Positions 44,078 to 52,137 of a DNA stretch of 64,000 nt are shown here, one piece after another. The notes under the pieces are model-generated. The model worked only from the letters and a program-made list of their open reading frames with translations, was not told where the DNA came from and searched no databases. Numbering within the stretch: position 1 is the first letter of the stretch; each line of letters starts with the position of its first letter. This stretch comes from Rheinheimera sp. (lineage in GTDB: Bacteria; Pseudomonadota; Gammaproteobacteria; Enterobacterales; Alteromonadaceae), in contig NZ_JAVBXS010000027.1 in assembly GCF_030824435.1 (NCBI RefSeq), forward strand, positions 90,978 to 154,977, read 5' to 3'. Position numbers and translations under genes: made by a program.

Positions 44078-46099
44078 ATGCTTGAATGGCTTTTATCATT
44101 GCCACGTTATGCAAAACGGGCAATTTCGGTGCTGGCAGATATCTTTTTTCTGACTTGCTCCATGCTGGTGGCAATTTATGTCACACAGGAAGTACCAACT
44201 GCAGCTTTATTGCAAACTTTCCCGATTTTTTTATTGTCTGTACCTATTACTATTCTGGCTTTTACCAAACTGGGTTTATACCGGGCCGTGGTGCGTTATA
44301 TAGGCCAACATGCTTTGGGCGCCGTATTGGCTGGCATTTTAAGTAATGCCATGATTCTGGTGATGTTATTCCAGTTGGTTGGCATTGCCGACAAAGGCAA
44401 TCTGGTGTTTGTTTATGCCATTCTGGCATTGGTGACCAGTGGTGGTTTACGCCTGGTGGCGCGGATGTTTTTATTCCAGCGTCATAACGGCCATAAACAA
44501 CGGGTATTAATTTATGGCGCCGGCTCTTCCGGTCGCCAATTGGCGCAGGCGCTGTTTAATGGTGAACAATTTCACCCTGTGGCTTTTGTTGACGACGACG
44601 CCACTTTGCAGCGCTCCACTATTCTGGGTATTCATGTCGGTAGTCCGGCGCAAATTGCCGCTATTGTAAAATCAAAAAATGTCAGCCGTATTTTGCTGGC
44701 CATGCCATCAGCCAGCCGTGCCCGCCGGCGTGAAGTGCTGGAATCTTTAGATAATTTGCCTATTCCGGTGCAAACAGTGCCAGGCATGAGCGACATTGTT
44801 GATGGTTCCATGCGGATTGACGAGCTGCAGGATGTCAAAATTGAAGATTTGCTTGGCCGTGACCCTGTTGCGCCCAAACTGAAGTTAATGCATGCCAATA
44901 TCAAAGATAAAGTGGTGATGGTGACAGGGGCTGGTGGTTCTATTGGATCTGAACTGTGCCGGCAGATAGTACGGTACGAACCTACAGTTCTGGTGTTGTT
45001 TGAAGCTTCTGAATACGCTTTGTACGCGATAGAACAAGAGCTGAGCGCTTATGTGCAGGAGCTTGGGGTTGATGTCAAAATTAAACCCATTCTGGGCAAC
45101 GTACAAAAACAAACCCGTATTCAGTCGGTGATGCAAAGTTTTAAAGTGCAGACGGTTTACCACGCAGCCGCTTATAAACATGTGCCTTTGGTTGAATTTA
45201 ATATTGTTGAAGGCGTTAGTAACAATGTGTTTGGTACCTGGCATGCGGCAGAAGCTGCTATTGCCTCAGGTGTTGAAACCTTTGTGCTGATTTCGACCGA
45301 TAAAGCGGTACGGCCAACCAACATTATGGGCGCTTCCAAACGTCTGGCCGAGTTGGTACTGCAGGCATTGTCGACCCGCCAGCAACATACCCGTTTTTGT
45401 ATGGTACGTTTTGGCAATGTGTTGGGGTCGTCCGGCTCAGTGGTGCCACTGTTTCGTGAACAAATCCGTAATGGTGGTCCTTTAACTGTGACCCATCCGG
45501 AAATTATCCGTTATTTTATGACCATTCCTGAAGCGGCGCAGCTGGTGATCCAGGCCGGTGCCATGGGCAAAGGCGGGGATGTGTTTGTGCTGGATATGGG
45601 CGAGCCTGTGCGTATTGCCGATTTAGCCCGCCGTATGGTGCATCTGATGGGACTGGAAGTAAAAGATCCGTTGCATCCGGATGGTGATATTGAAATTTGT
45701 TTTTCCGGTTTACGTCCGGGCGAAAAATTGTACGAAGAGCTGCTGATAGGCGAAAACGTTCGCCAGACCGCACACCCGCGTATTATGGCTGCTGATGAAG
45801 TGTCATTAAGCTGGAAAGAAATGGCGGAGTTATTACGCCGGCTTGAACATCATTGTGAAGAGTTTGCCGTACATCATATTGTTGATTTAGTGACAGAAGC
45901 GCCAACTGGCTTTAGTCACAGCAGTCCGGTCAGCGACCTGGTTGAATTGGCAGCACGTAGCCATACCGAAACGCAGTTAAATGGCAAAACGGCTGGTGTT
46001 AAAGCGCCAACAGATAAAATGCCAACGGATAAAACAGCAACGGCAAAACCGCTGTTGCAACCTGTCAAAGACATTGCTGCTGCAGTGCGCGCCAGTTAG
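44078..46099 (+). CDS. wbpM: UDP-GlcNAc 4,6-dehydratase, WbpM/FlaA1-type membrane protein
   Basis: A 673-residue protein: four N-terminal membrane helices (about 1-125), a first Rossmann-like domain (VLIYGAGSSGRQLAQALFNGE, near 150), and a second SDR domain with VTGAGGSIGSELCRQI (near 281), LISTDKAVRPTNIMGASKRLAELV and RFGNVLGSSGSVVPLF. The M/K replacement of the usual YxxxK is characteristic of this family. It converts UDP-GlcNAc to UDP-4-keto-6-deoxy-GlcNAc, the substrate of the WbpV-like reductase at 26335. The low-complexity C-terminal tail repeats DKMPTDKTATAK. ATG at 44078 follows a GGGAG site. Confidence 0.92.
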   Translation: MLEWLLSLPRYAKRAISVLADIFFLTCSMLVAIYVTQEVPTAALLQTFPIFLLSVPITILAFTKLGLYRAVVRYIGQHALGAVLAGILSNAMILVMLFQLVGIADKGNLVFVYAILALVTSGGLRLVARMFLFQRHNGHKQRVLIYGAGSSGRQLAQALFNGEQFHPVAFVDDDATLQRSTILGIHVGSPAQIAAIVKSKNVSRILLAMPSASRARRREVLESLDNLPIPVQTVPGMSDIVDGSMRIDELQDVKIEDLLGRDPVAPKLKLMHANIKDKVVMVTGAGGSIGSELCRQIVRYEPTVLVLFEASEYALYAIEQELSAYVQELGVDVKIKPILGNVQKQTRIQSVMQSFKVQTVYHAAAYKHVPLVEFNIVEGVSNNVFGTWHAAEAAIASGVETFVLISTDKAVRPTNIMGASKRLAELVLQALSTRQQHTRFCMVRFGNVLGSSGSVVPLFREQIRNGGPLTVTHPEIIRYFMTIPEAAQLVIQAGAMGKGGDVFVLDMGEPVRIADLARRMVHLMGLEVKDPLHPDGDIEICFSGLRPGEKLYEELLIGENVRQTAHPRIMAADEVSLSWKEMAELLRRLEHHCEEFAVHHIVDLVTEAPTGFSHSSPVSDLVELAARSHTETQLNGKTAGVKAPTDKMPTDKTATAKPLLQPVKDIAAAVRAS

Positions 46100-46102
46100 C
46101 TC

Positions 46103-47185
46103 TTAAGCGGGCAACAAATCCGGCCGTAAAAACCGGCTTTGTTGCCACAAAGTGTTGATAGCAAAAGGGCAGGAAAAGTTGTTTTTATCAACAGCCAGCT
46201 TCCCTGCTAACAGTTGTTGACACAAAGCCGCCGCCACATCCGGATATTGCACCTGCTGTAATGCCCGCGGACCTGCCAGCCAGTTGCCAATAACTTCTGT
46301 GGTTAATTCTTTGCACTGATGGGCCAGTTGCAATTGTTGCAGCGCCAGCGCATTCGATGCCTGCTCCATCTGCCCCTTTAATGGTTTGACCAGAATTTTC
46401 TTTTTCAGCTGCAAAGCTTCACTGATAAGTTCAAAACCGGCATTACTCAACACTGCAGCAGCTGTCGCCAGCTGTTGTTTAAAATGCTGGTGGCTTGGCG
46501 GGTGAAAGTGCAAGTGGCCTTCTTGCGCCGGGGTTAAGCCAGGTGCATAAATGTCAAAACGGTATTGGCGCAAAGGTTTTAATAGCTGATGTACAAACTT
46601 TTGATCTTCAAAAGGTAAATACACCAGTACGCTGTTATCTTGTTGTTGGGGGGCGTTGTGATGTAGCAGCAAATCCAGAATAGGCGGTGCTATAGCTGCT
46701 GCGGCGCCAAAATGATGCCAATGTAAACCTAGCCGCTGTTGTGCCGGTGCAAAATAACGAAATACCTGACGGCTCAGCAGGTTGTCGTCTTGTTTGGGAA
46801 TATTGTGCAAAAAAGCATATTGATGGCCAAGCGCAATACAAGGGGTGCCCTGTCGGCGGGCGGCCCAGGCGGTGACAGGTTCAAAATCGGTTAACACCAA
46901 ATCATAATGTTGGGTTTGTAGCTGTTGCTGGTCGCGCCACAGCTGTTTTAAATTGGCTTGTTGCAGGCTCTGCCAATAATTAAGCTGGCCGGCATGGGAG
47001 ACAAAAGTTAAGCCACGGCGCCAGGCAAAATGACCAAAACACTCCATATCAAAAAGGGCGTGTGCTGCTCTGCCACTAAATAAAAAATCAACTTTGGCGC
47101 CGTGCTGTTGTAGTTGCGCCGCCATGGCTCTGGCTCTGCTGATGTGACCGTTACCCGTTGCCTGCACGCCGTATAACAGTCTCAT
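46103..47185 (-). CDS. MJ1255/VC2487-type glycosyltransferase
   Basis: A 360-residue GT-B-like protein: LLYGVQATGNGHISRARAMAAQLQQHG at the N-terminus (a GxGHxxR motif as in UDP-GlcNAc:MurG-like enzymes), LVLTDFEPVTAWAARRQGTPCIALGHQYAFL, and a C-terminal VLSNAGFELISEALQLKKKILVKPLKGQMEQASNAL. This matches the conserved family named after Methanocaldococcus MJ1255 and Vibrio VC2487, of unknown acceptor. It faces the wbpM-like gene convergently, with only 3 bases between the stops. Confidence 0.82.
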   Translation of the reverse strand: MRLLYGVQATGNGHISRARAMAAQLQQHGAKVDFLFSGRAAHALFDMECFGHFAWRRGLTFVSHAGQLNYWQSLQQANLKQLWRDQQQLQTQHYDLVLTDFEPVTAWAARRQGTPCIALGHQYAFLHNIPKQDDNLLSRQVFRYFAPAQQRLGLHWHHFGAAAAIAPPILDLLLHHNAPQQQDNSVLVYLPFEDQKFVHQLLKPLRQYRFDIYAPGLTPAQEGHLHFHPPSHQHFKQQLATAAAVLSNAGFELISEALQLKKKILVKPLKGQMEQASNALALQQLQLAHQCKELTTEVIGNWLAGPRALQQVQYPDVAAALCQQLLAGKLAVDKNNFSCPFAINTLWQQSRFLRPDLLPA

Positions 47186-47202
47186 TCACACTCCTTGTTC
47201 GT

Positions 47203-47781
47203 TTATTTCCAGACCAGCTCCTTAAAATGAGCACGGCACATGGAGACATAGCTGTCGTTGCCGCCTATCTGCACCTGAGAACCGGCAGTAGCGGCACGGC
47301 CTTGTTCATCCAGACGCACCACAAAATTGGCTTTGCGGCCGCAGTGGCACACGGTTTTTAATTCAATTAATTTGTCGGCCCAGGCGAGCAGCGCCTGAGA
47401 GCCTGCAAAGGTTTCACCCAAAAAATCGGTGCGAAGGCCAAAAGCCAACACAGGCACATGCAGCTTATCTACCACATCAGTCAGTTGTTTAACCTGGTGT
47501 TTGGTTAAAAACTGCGCCTCGTCAATCAACACACAATCAAGCGCGCCCTGACTCTGCAGCTGCTGACAACTCTGGAAAAAATCCAGCTGGTTATCAAACA
47601 CCAACGCATCCATCGACAAACCAATACGGGAGCTGACTTTGCCCACACCGTATCTGTCGTCCAGTGCAGCTGTGTAAATAGCCGCTGTCATGCCTCTTTC
47701 CTGATAGTTGTAGGCGCTTTGTAACAGCGAGGTAGATTTGCCGGCATTCATTGCCGAATAATAAAAATAAAGCTGAGCCAT
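47203..47781 (-). CDS. tdk: Thymidine kinase
   Basis: A 192-residue type II thymidine kinase that phosphorylates thymidine for dTMP salvage. The N-terminus [31 protein letters not shown] is nearly identical to E. coli Tdk and contains the P-loop. DEAQFL, the lasso region, and zinc ligands CHCGRK and C near the C-terminus are present. The second of two tandem ATGs (at 47781) is chosen, after an AGGAA site; a longer frame from 47871 has an unrelated extension. Confidence 0.96.
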   Translation of the reverse strand: MAQLYFYYSAMNAGKSTSLLQSAYNYQERGMTAAIYTAALDDRYGVGKVSSRIGLSMDALVFDNQLDFFQSCQQLQSQGALDCVLIDEAQFLTKHQVKQLTDVVDKLHVPVLAFGLRTDFLGETFAGSQALLAWADKLIELKTVCHCGRKANFVVRLDEQGRAATAGSQVQIGGNDSYVSMCRAHFKELVWK

Positions 47782-47972
47782 CATTAGTTCCTGCGCAAAA
47801 TGACGGCGCAGTATAACAAGCATCGGCTGATTACCAAATGCTGCATAACGAAGATGGCAAAAGCATGACAATTTGCTGATAAATTATTGAACAAGCAGTA
47901 AATGCAGGTGGAGTCGCAACGACGAATGTTTTAATCTGCAATCTGACCTTTGATAGCAGCAAGGAGCTGAAT

Positions 47973-48386
47973 ATGGACAAATTTCTGGTGTTGACTGTGG
48001 TGGCGCAGGTGCTGCTGATCAGTGTTGTGATGGTGATTATGGGACGGCGTCGTTTTGCTGCGGCGCGAAATAAAGAAATACATCATTCGGCTTTTCGTAC
48101 TATGGATTTAGCCGGCGCTAACGAAAGTGTGATCACCGCCAGCCGCAATTTTGATAACCAGTTCCAGATGCCCATGTTGTTTATTTTTGCCGTGTTATTT
48201 ACGTTGCATTTTGGCCTGGCAGATTTGGTATTTGTGTTATTAGCCACACTTTTTGTTGCGCTCCGGCTGTTACACACTGTGGTGCATATCACCTCCAACC
48301 ATGTGCGGATGCGGTTTAATCTGTTTTTACTCAGCTGTGTGGTGCTCTGGAGTTTCTGGATTCGTTTAGCGGTAAAATTGTGGTAA
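47973..48386 (+). CDS. MAPEG-family membrane protein
   Basis: A 137-residue protein with four hydrophobic helices (about 4-24, 63-80, 82-98, 112-134) and the segments FRTMDLAGANESVITASRNFDNQFQMP and LRLLHTVVHITSNHVRMRF, typical of the MAPEG family (membrane-associated eicosanoid/glutathione metabolism). Bacterial substrates are mostly unknown. The gene is divergent from tdk with about 190 bases between starts. Confidence 0.8.
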   Translation: MDKFLVLTVVAQVLLISVVMVIMGRRRFAAARNKEIHHSAFRTMDLAGANESVITASRNFDNQFQMPMLFIFAVLFTLHFGLADLVFVLLATLFVALRLLHTVVHITSNHVRMRFNLFLLSCVVLWSFWIRLAVKLW

Positions 48387-48411
48387 CTGATTTTTTCGCG
48401 GGAAATAGTCA

Positions 48412-48858
48412 ATGAATGCCGCTGTTTGGCCCTGGCTCGGTTTGTTATTCAGTGCATTTAGTTCTGCCACTGTACTGCCCGGCAGCTCAGAAATAGTGTT
48501 GGGCGCTTTGTGGTGGCAGGGCTACAACCCTTTGATGTTATGGGCGATAGCCACTTTTGGGAATGTCACTGGTTCTTGTCTGAACTGGTGGCTTGGCAGC
48601 CAGCTGCTGCGTTTTTCGCATAAAAGCTGGTTTCCGGTCGATGAAATACAACTGAACAAAGCAAAACGCTGGTTTGAACGCTGGGGATCGGCATCAATAT
48701 TATTAAGCTGGCTACCGGTGGTGGGCGATCCGCTGACGATAGTGGCCGGTGTAATGCGGATGCGGTTATGGTTATTTATACCTCTGGTACTGTTGGCCAA
48801 AGGCAGCCGCTACGGCATTTTATTGTTGCTGGCAGAGCAGCTGTTACCCAAGGGCTAA
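48412..48858 (+). CDS. yqaA: YqaA-type DedA-superfamily membrane protein
   Basis: A 148-residue membrane protein: SATVLPGSSEIVLGALWW, NVTGSCLNWWLGSQL and GDPLTIVAGVMRMRLW match E. coli YqaA of the SNARE-associated (DedA/VTT) superfamily. The conserved glycine- and arginine-bearing re-entrant loop region is present. Members of this superfamily are implicated in lipid-carrier or phospholipid recycling; YqaA itself is uncharacterised. It begins 26 bases after the MAPEG gene. Confidence 0.82.
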   Translation: MNAAVWPWLGLLFSAFSSATVLPGSSEIVLGALWWQGYNPLMLWAIATFGNVTGSCLNWWLGSQLLRFSHKSWFPVDEIQLNKAKRWFERWGSASILLSWLPVVGDPLTIVAGVMRMRLWLFIPLVLLAKGSRYGILLLLAEQLLPKG

Positions 48859-48918
48859 CTTTGGGGCCGGCAATGGAAATTCTGACTTTTACTCAAGTAC
48901 AACAGCAGGGAAAATAGG

Positions 48919-49830
48919 ATGTTAAATAAAAAATTCGTGCTTAAGCTGCTGGCAACGGCCCTGTTGATATTCAATCCTCAGCTGGTAGTTCAGGCGGCAA
49001 CGACAAATGATAACAGCGGCAACTGGCAGGATATACCGCAGCAGGAGCTGGTGTACCTGCAGCTGGAGCAAGGCACTGTGGTGCTGAAACTGGCCGGGCA
49101 ATTTACGCCAAAAAACACTCAGGCTTTTAAAACTCTGGTGCAGTCGGGTTTTTATAATGGGCTGGATTTTTATCGTGTGATTGATCAGTTTGTGCTGCAG
49201 GCCGGTTTGATGGAAGGTGAAAAACACCCCGCAGCGATAAAAACTGACTGGCCGGCGCTGCCAGCTGAGTTTAGCTGGCCGGTGCGCAATAGCGACCCTT
49301 TTACCCTGGTGCAGCAAGATGATTTATTGGCCAAACAAACCGGTTTTAACCAGGGTTTTGCCGTTGGTCGTGCTGATGGACAAGAGTGGCTCATTCATTG
49401 CCCCAATGTGATTAACATGGCGCGCAGTGAAGATGCCAACAGCGCAACCACAGATTTTGCCTTGATGCAGGGGCAAGCGCCACGTCATCTGGATCGTAAT
49501 ATGTCAGTGGTCGCCAAAGTAATTTGGGGCGGGCCATGGTTAAATCTGGTGAAAAGGGGCGAAGTGCACTCAGGTGGTGTGATAGCTGATCCTGCAAAGC
49601 GTAGCCGCATTGTCAGCATGACTTTGGGGTCTGATTTAACTGCAGATGCACAATTGCCGCTGCAATGGCTGGATACGGCCAGCGAAGAATTTAACAACAG
49701 GCTTGCCCAAAGCAGGGCGCGTGGTAATGCGTTTTTTCATTATAAAGGCAATGGTGCACTGGATATTTGTTATCAGCAGGTGCCGGTGCGGTTAAAGCCA
49801 ACAAAGGGATCAACTACGGCTTCGCTTTGA
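48919..49830 (+). CDS. Secreted cyclophilin-type peptidyl-prolyl isomerase
   Basis: A 303-residue protein with a Sec signal peptide (about 1-26, ending VVQAA) and a divergent cyclophilin domain: VVLKLAGQFTPKNTQAFKTLVQSGFYNGLDFYRVIDQFVLQAGL, then MARSEDANSATTDFALMQGQ and LDRNMSVVAKVIWG. The catalytic arginine of YRVI is kept, while the usual QGGDP motif has changed to LQAGLME. An insert (residues ~95-140) enlarges it beyond the E. coli PpiA size. It probably acts in the periplasm on envelope proteins. Confidence 0.85.
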   Translation: MLNKKFVLKLLATALLIFNPQLVVQAATTNDNSGNWQDIPQQELVYLQLEQGTVVLKLAGQFTPKNTQAFKTLVQSGFYNGLDFYRVIDQFVLQAGLMEGEKHPAAIKTDWPALPAEFSWPVRNSDPFTLVQQDDLLAKQTGFNQGFAVGRADGQEWLIHCPNVINMARSEDANSATTDFALMQGQAPRHLDRNMSVVAKVIWGGPWLNLVKRGEVHSGGVIADPAKRSRIVSMTLGSDLTADAQLPLQWLDTASEEFNNRLAQSRARGNAFFHYKGNGALDICYQQVPVRLKPTKGSTTASL

Positions 49831-49909
49831 TAAAAGCGCTAGGCGAAAAGCCGACTTTGGTTCATCATATCGGACATTATGTTTAATCTGCCATTTGAAA
49901 GGTAATTTT

Positions 49910-50308
49910 ATGGAATACACCCTGACCGCTGACGAATTAAAAAAAGTCACTCAACTTGATGCTGAGCAGCGTTACGAATATTTTATTAACGCAGTGGCCG
50001 ATCTGGAAAAAATCTGGATCCTGACGGACGAAGAAGGTTTTGTACTGGTTACTGCCGAAGATGAACGTTGTATTCCGGTATGGCCTCATGCGGAAATTGC
50101 TCAGCTGTGGATTGAAGGCGATTGGGCCAATTGTCAGGCGCAGGCTGTAGATATCAGCACCTGGTTAGATAAATGGACCAGCGGTTTAGAAGGTGATGAA
50201 TTGTCAGTGGCGATTTTCCCGCATGCTGATGAACCTGGTATTGTGGTGCCACCGTCAGAGTTGCAGGAAACGCTGATTGAAGTGATGCAGGAAGACGGCA
50301 GCCATTAA
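49910..50308 (+). CDS. DUF2750 family protein
   Basis: A 132-residue soluble acidic protein with QRYEYFINAVADLEKIWILTDEEGFVL, CIPVWPHAEIAQLWIEGDW and LSVAIFPHADEPGIVVPP, matching the DUF2750 family. The function is unknown. ATG at 49910 is preferred over an in-frame ATG 15 bases upstream, because an AAAGGTAA site precedes it. A terminator follows. Confidence 0.85.
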   Translation: MEYTLTADELKKVTQLDAEQRYEYFINAVADLEKIWILTDEEGFVLVTAEDERCIPVWPHAEIAQLWIEGDWANCQAQAVDISTWLDKWTSGLEGDELSVAIFPHADEPGIVVPPSELQETLIEVMQEDGSH

Positions 50309-50328
50309 GCTTGTTGTTTATCTTGTTT

Positions 50329-50355
50329 AAAAAGCCGGCTTTATGCCGGTTTTTT
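50329..50355 (+). terminator. Rho-independent terminator after DUF2750 gene
   Basis: CCGGC and GCCGG form a stem with a TTTAT loop, extended by a G-T pair and an A-run/T-run on either side (AAAAAG ... TTTTTT). It lies about 20 bases after the stop. Confidence 0.88.
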
Positions 50356-50437
50356 GTTGTTATGGCCTGACACAGCTTGGTGCAGTGAAAGTCAGGCAGC
50401 CTTTAGCGGAGCGGGCAACAGCTATAGTGCAGCGACT

Positions 50438-50467
50438 AAAAAGCTGCTGAATTTTGCAGCAGTTTTT
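50438..50467. terminator. Second, bidirectional-looking terminator
   Basis: AAAAAGCTGCTG and CAGCAGTTTTT form an extended stem with a 7-base loop. It lies about 110 bases after the first terminator and just before the bfd promoter. No annotated gene needs it, so a short untranslated transcript may end here. Confidence 0.7.
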
Positions 50468-50480
50468 AATGATCCCGCTA

Positions 50481-50509
50481 TTGATAATTGTTCTTAATTA
50501 GATTAACAT
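50481..50509 (+). promoter_or_regulatory. Candidate Fur-regulated promoter of bfd
   Basis: TTGATA (50481-50486) and TAACAT (50504-50509) are spaced by 17 bases as -35 and -10 boxes. The spacer and -35 form a Fur-box-like sequence (TGATAATTGTTCTTAATTA) with the repeated GATAAT/TTAAT pattern. Iron control of bfd by Fur is established in other gammaproteobacteria. Confidence 0.55.
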
Positions 50510-50538
50510 GGCCGCGTTTTCACCAAAGCGGGGCTGTT

Positions 50539-50751
50539 ATGTACGTTTGTGTCTGTAAAGCAGTGACTGATAAAACCATCAAACAAAAAGTTGCCGAAGG
50601 TTTGTGCTCGATGCGCGAACTGAAACAATGTTTAGGTGTTGGCAGTCAATGTGGCAAATGCACCAGCTCAGCTCAGGATTTATTAAACCGCACTTTATCT
50701 GTACAGATGATCCCTTGCCGTGTGATTGAACAACAACGCCCTGCCGCTTAA
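50539..50751 (+). CDS. bfd: Bacterioferritin-associated ferredoxin
   Basis: A 70-residue [2Fe-2S] protein with cysteines at 4, 6, 38 and 41 (C-x-C ... C-x2-C, in VCVCKAV and GSQCGKC), the Bfd signature. It reduces bacterioferritin iron for release when iron is scarce. The ATG at 50539 gives the family-typical MYVCVCKAVTDKTIK start. A Fur-box-like promoter lies just upstream. No bacterioferritin gene is in the window. Confidence 0.93.
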   Translation: MYVCVCKAVTDKTIKQKVAEGLCSMRELKQCLGVGSQCGKCTSSAQDLLNRTLSVQMIPCRVIEQQRPAA

Positions 50752-51015
50752 GCAAGGTTTTTTTGTTTGCCGTTTCTGCCTCTGATTTAACCTGATGTGC
50801 CTGCCGGCTTGTGCTGCCGCAAGCTTGATGTCTTTATGATACGCGCTGAGCCGCGGCACCACAGTGCTGTTATTACTTCGGTAAACGCTAATGAATATCT
50901 ATAAATTCTGCATGAATATCTGTTTTTTATTCAATCTGCCGCCAAGGTCGGGCATAATAGCGCCATCACTGCCGCTTGATAGCTGCACAGGTTTTTTTCT
51001 GCATATGAGGTCTGT
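50752..51015. other. 264-bp intergenic region bfd-aspartoacylase
   Basis: It holds a 7-bp hairpin (50807-50824) that may end the bfd transcript weakly. The decamer ATGAATATCT occurs twice, at 50891-50900 and 50912-50921, exactly 21 bp apart. A CATAAT -10-like box lies at 50953-50958, with a weak -35 17 bases upstream. I see no gene. Confidence 0.45.
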
Positions 51016-51921
51016 ATGAGTAGCGCTCCCAAAGAAGTTATCCGCACCGTTGCTATTGTCGGTGGTACCCATGGTAATGAATTTTCAGGTATTTATTTGC
51101 AGCGCCGCTACAATGCAGAACCTTTGCTGATGCAAAGGTCCAGTTTTTCCTGCCGTACTTTGTTTGCCAATCCAATGGCGCATCAGGCCAATAAAAGGTA
51201 TCTGGACAGCGATCTGAACCGTCAATTTAAAACTGCAGATCTTGCTGACTCCAGTCGTTGTAATTACGAACAAAGCCGCGCCAAAGTGATCAACGCCGAG
51301 CTTGGCCCTAAAGGGGCAGCCAAAACAGACTTTATTATTGATTTGCATAATACCACCAGCAATATGGGGCCTTGCCTGATCCTGACCCAGCCCGGCCGTA
51401 TTTATAATTTGCTGGCCGGTTATATCAAATTAAAAATGCCGGACGCTGTTATTTCCAGAGATGAAGATGACTTTGCTGCTGAAGATCACGCGTTGTTATG
51501 CACAGTAGGTACTTATGGTGTGATAGTGGAAGTGGGGCCACAACCTCAGTCAGTATTGCGGCAGGACGTGCTGGAACAAATGCACGAAATGACGCAGCAT
51601 ATTCTTGATTTTATTGAGCATTACAACAAAGGCACCTTGCCGCAGCTGCCAGAGCGGGTTGAAGCTTTCCGTTATTTGCACAGCATTAAACTGCCGTTAA
51701 ATGCTGCGGGCGAACGTCTTGGCATGGTGCATAAAAATATTCAGGACCGTGATTATCAGCCTATTCAGCCGGGACAGCCGCTCTTTACACTGTTTGACGG
51801 TACTGAACTTTGTTATGAAGGTACCGACACCCTGTACCCGACTTTTATTAATGAAGCGGCTTATTACGACAATAATCTCGCCATGTCACTAAACGAAAAA
51901 GTCTGGATTGAGGTGAAATAA
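51016..51921 (+). CDS. Aspartoacylase (AspA/AstE superfamily)
   Basis: A 301-residue zinc carboxypeptidase-like hydrolase. The metal ligands are His19 and Glu22 in IVGGTHGNEFSG and a histidine near residue 111 in DFIIDLHNTTSNMGPC. VIVEVGPQ contains the catalytic glutamate, and NPMAHQANKRYLDSDLNRQF is the substrate-binding region. The asparagine-rich motif and length match aspartoacylase, which releases acetate from N-acetylaspartate. Related deacylases for other N-acyl amino acids cannot be excluded. There are no arginine-pathway (astABD) neighbours. Confidence 0.87.
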   Translation: MSSAPKEVIRTVAIVGGTHGNEFSGIYLQRRYNAEPLLMQRSSFSCRTLFANPMAHQANKRYLDSDLNRQFKTADLADSSRCNYEQSRAKVINAELGPKGAAKTDFIIDLHNTTSNMGPCLILTQPGRIYNLLAGYIKLKMPDAVISRDEDDFAAEDHALLCTVGTYGVIVEVGPQPQSVLRQDVLEQMHEMTQHILDFIEHYNKGTLPQLPERVEAFRYLHSIKLPLNAAGERLGMVHKNIQDRDYQPIQPGQPLFTLFDGTELCYEGTDTLYPTFINEAAYYDNNLAMSLNEKVWIEVK

Positions 51922-52137
51922 CGGCCTTTGGTTGGGCGCTGCAGCCCGGTTTGTTGCTGAGAGCATCAGCCTGGCACAGCTTAGCGTAAAACCTGTGGGT
52001 TATTTTTCGGATTGCCACAGACAAAACTGCCGCAGCGCAAAGATATTGGCTAGAATATCAAGCAATTGCACAGTGTTTTTGCAGCGGCGTCTGGCGTGAC
52101 AACACAACGCTTATTCAGCGCAGAGGATCGGTAACTG
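51922..52137. other. 216-bp intergenic region before the GGDEF-EAL gene
   Basis: A short GGGC/GCCC hairpin follows the aspartoacylase gene within 30 bases, without a strong T run. TAGAAT at 52051-52056 could be the -10 box for the downstream gene; no convincing -35 box is seen. Confidence 0.3.
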
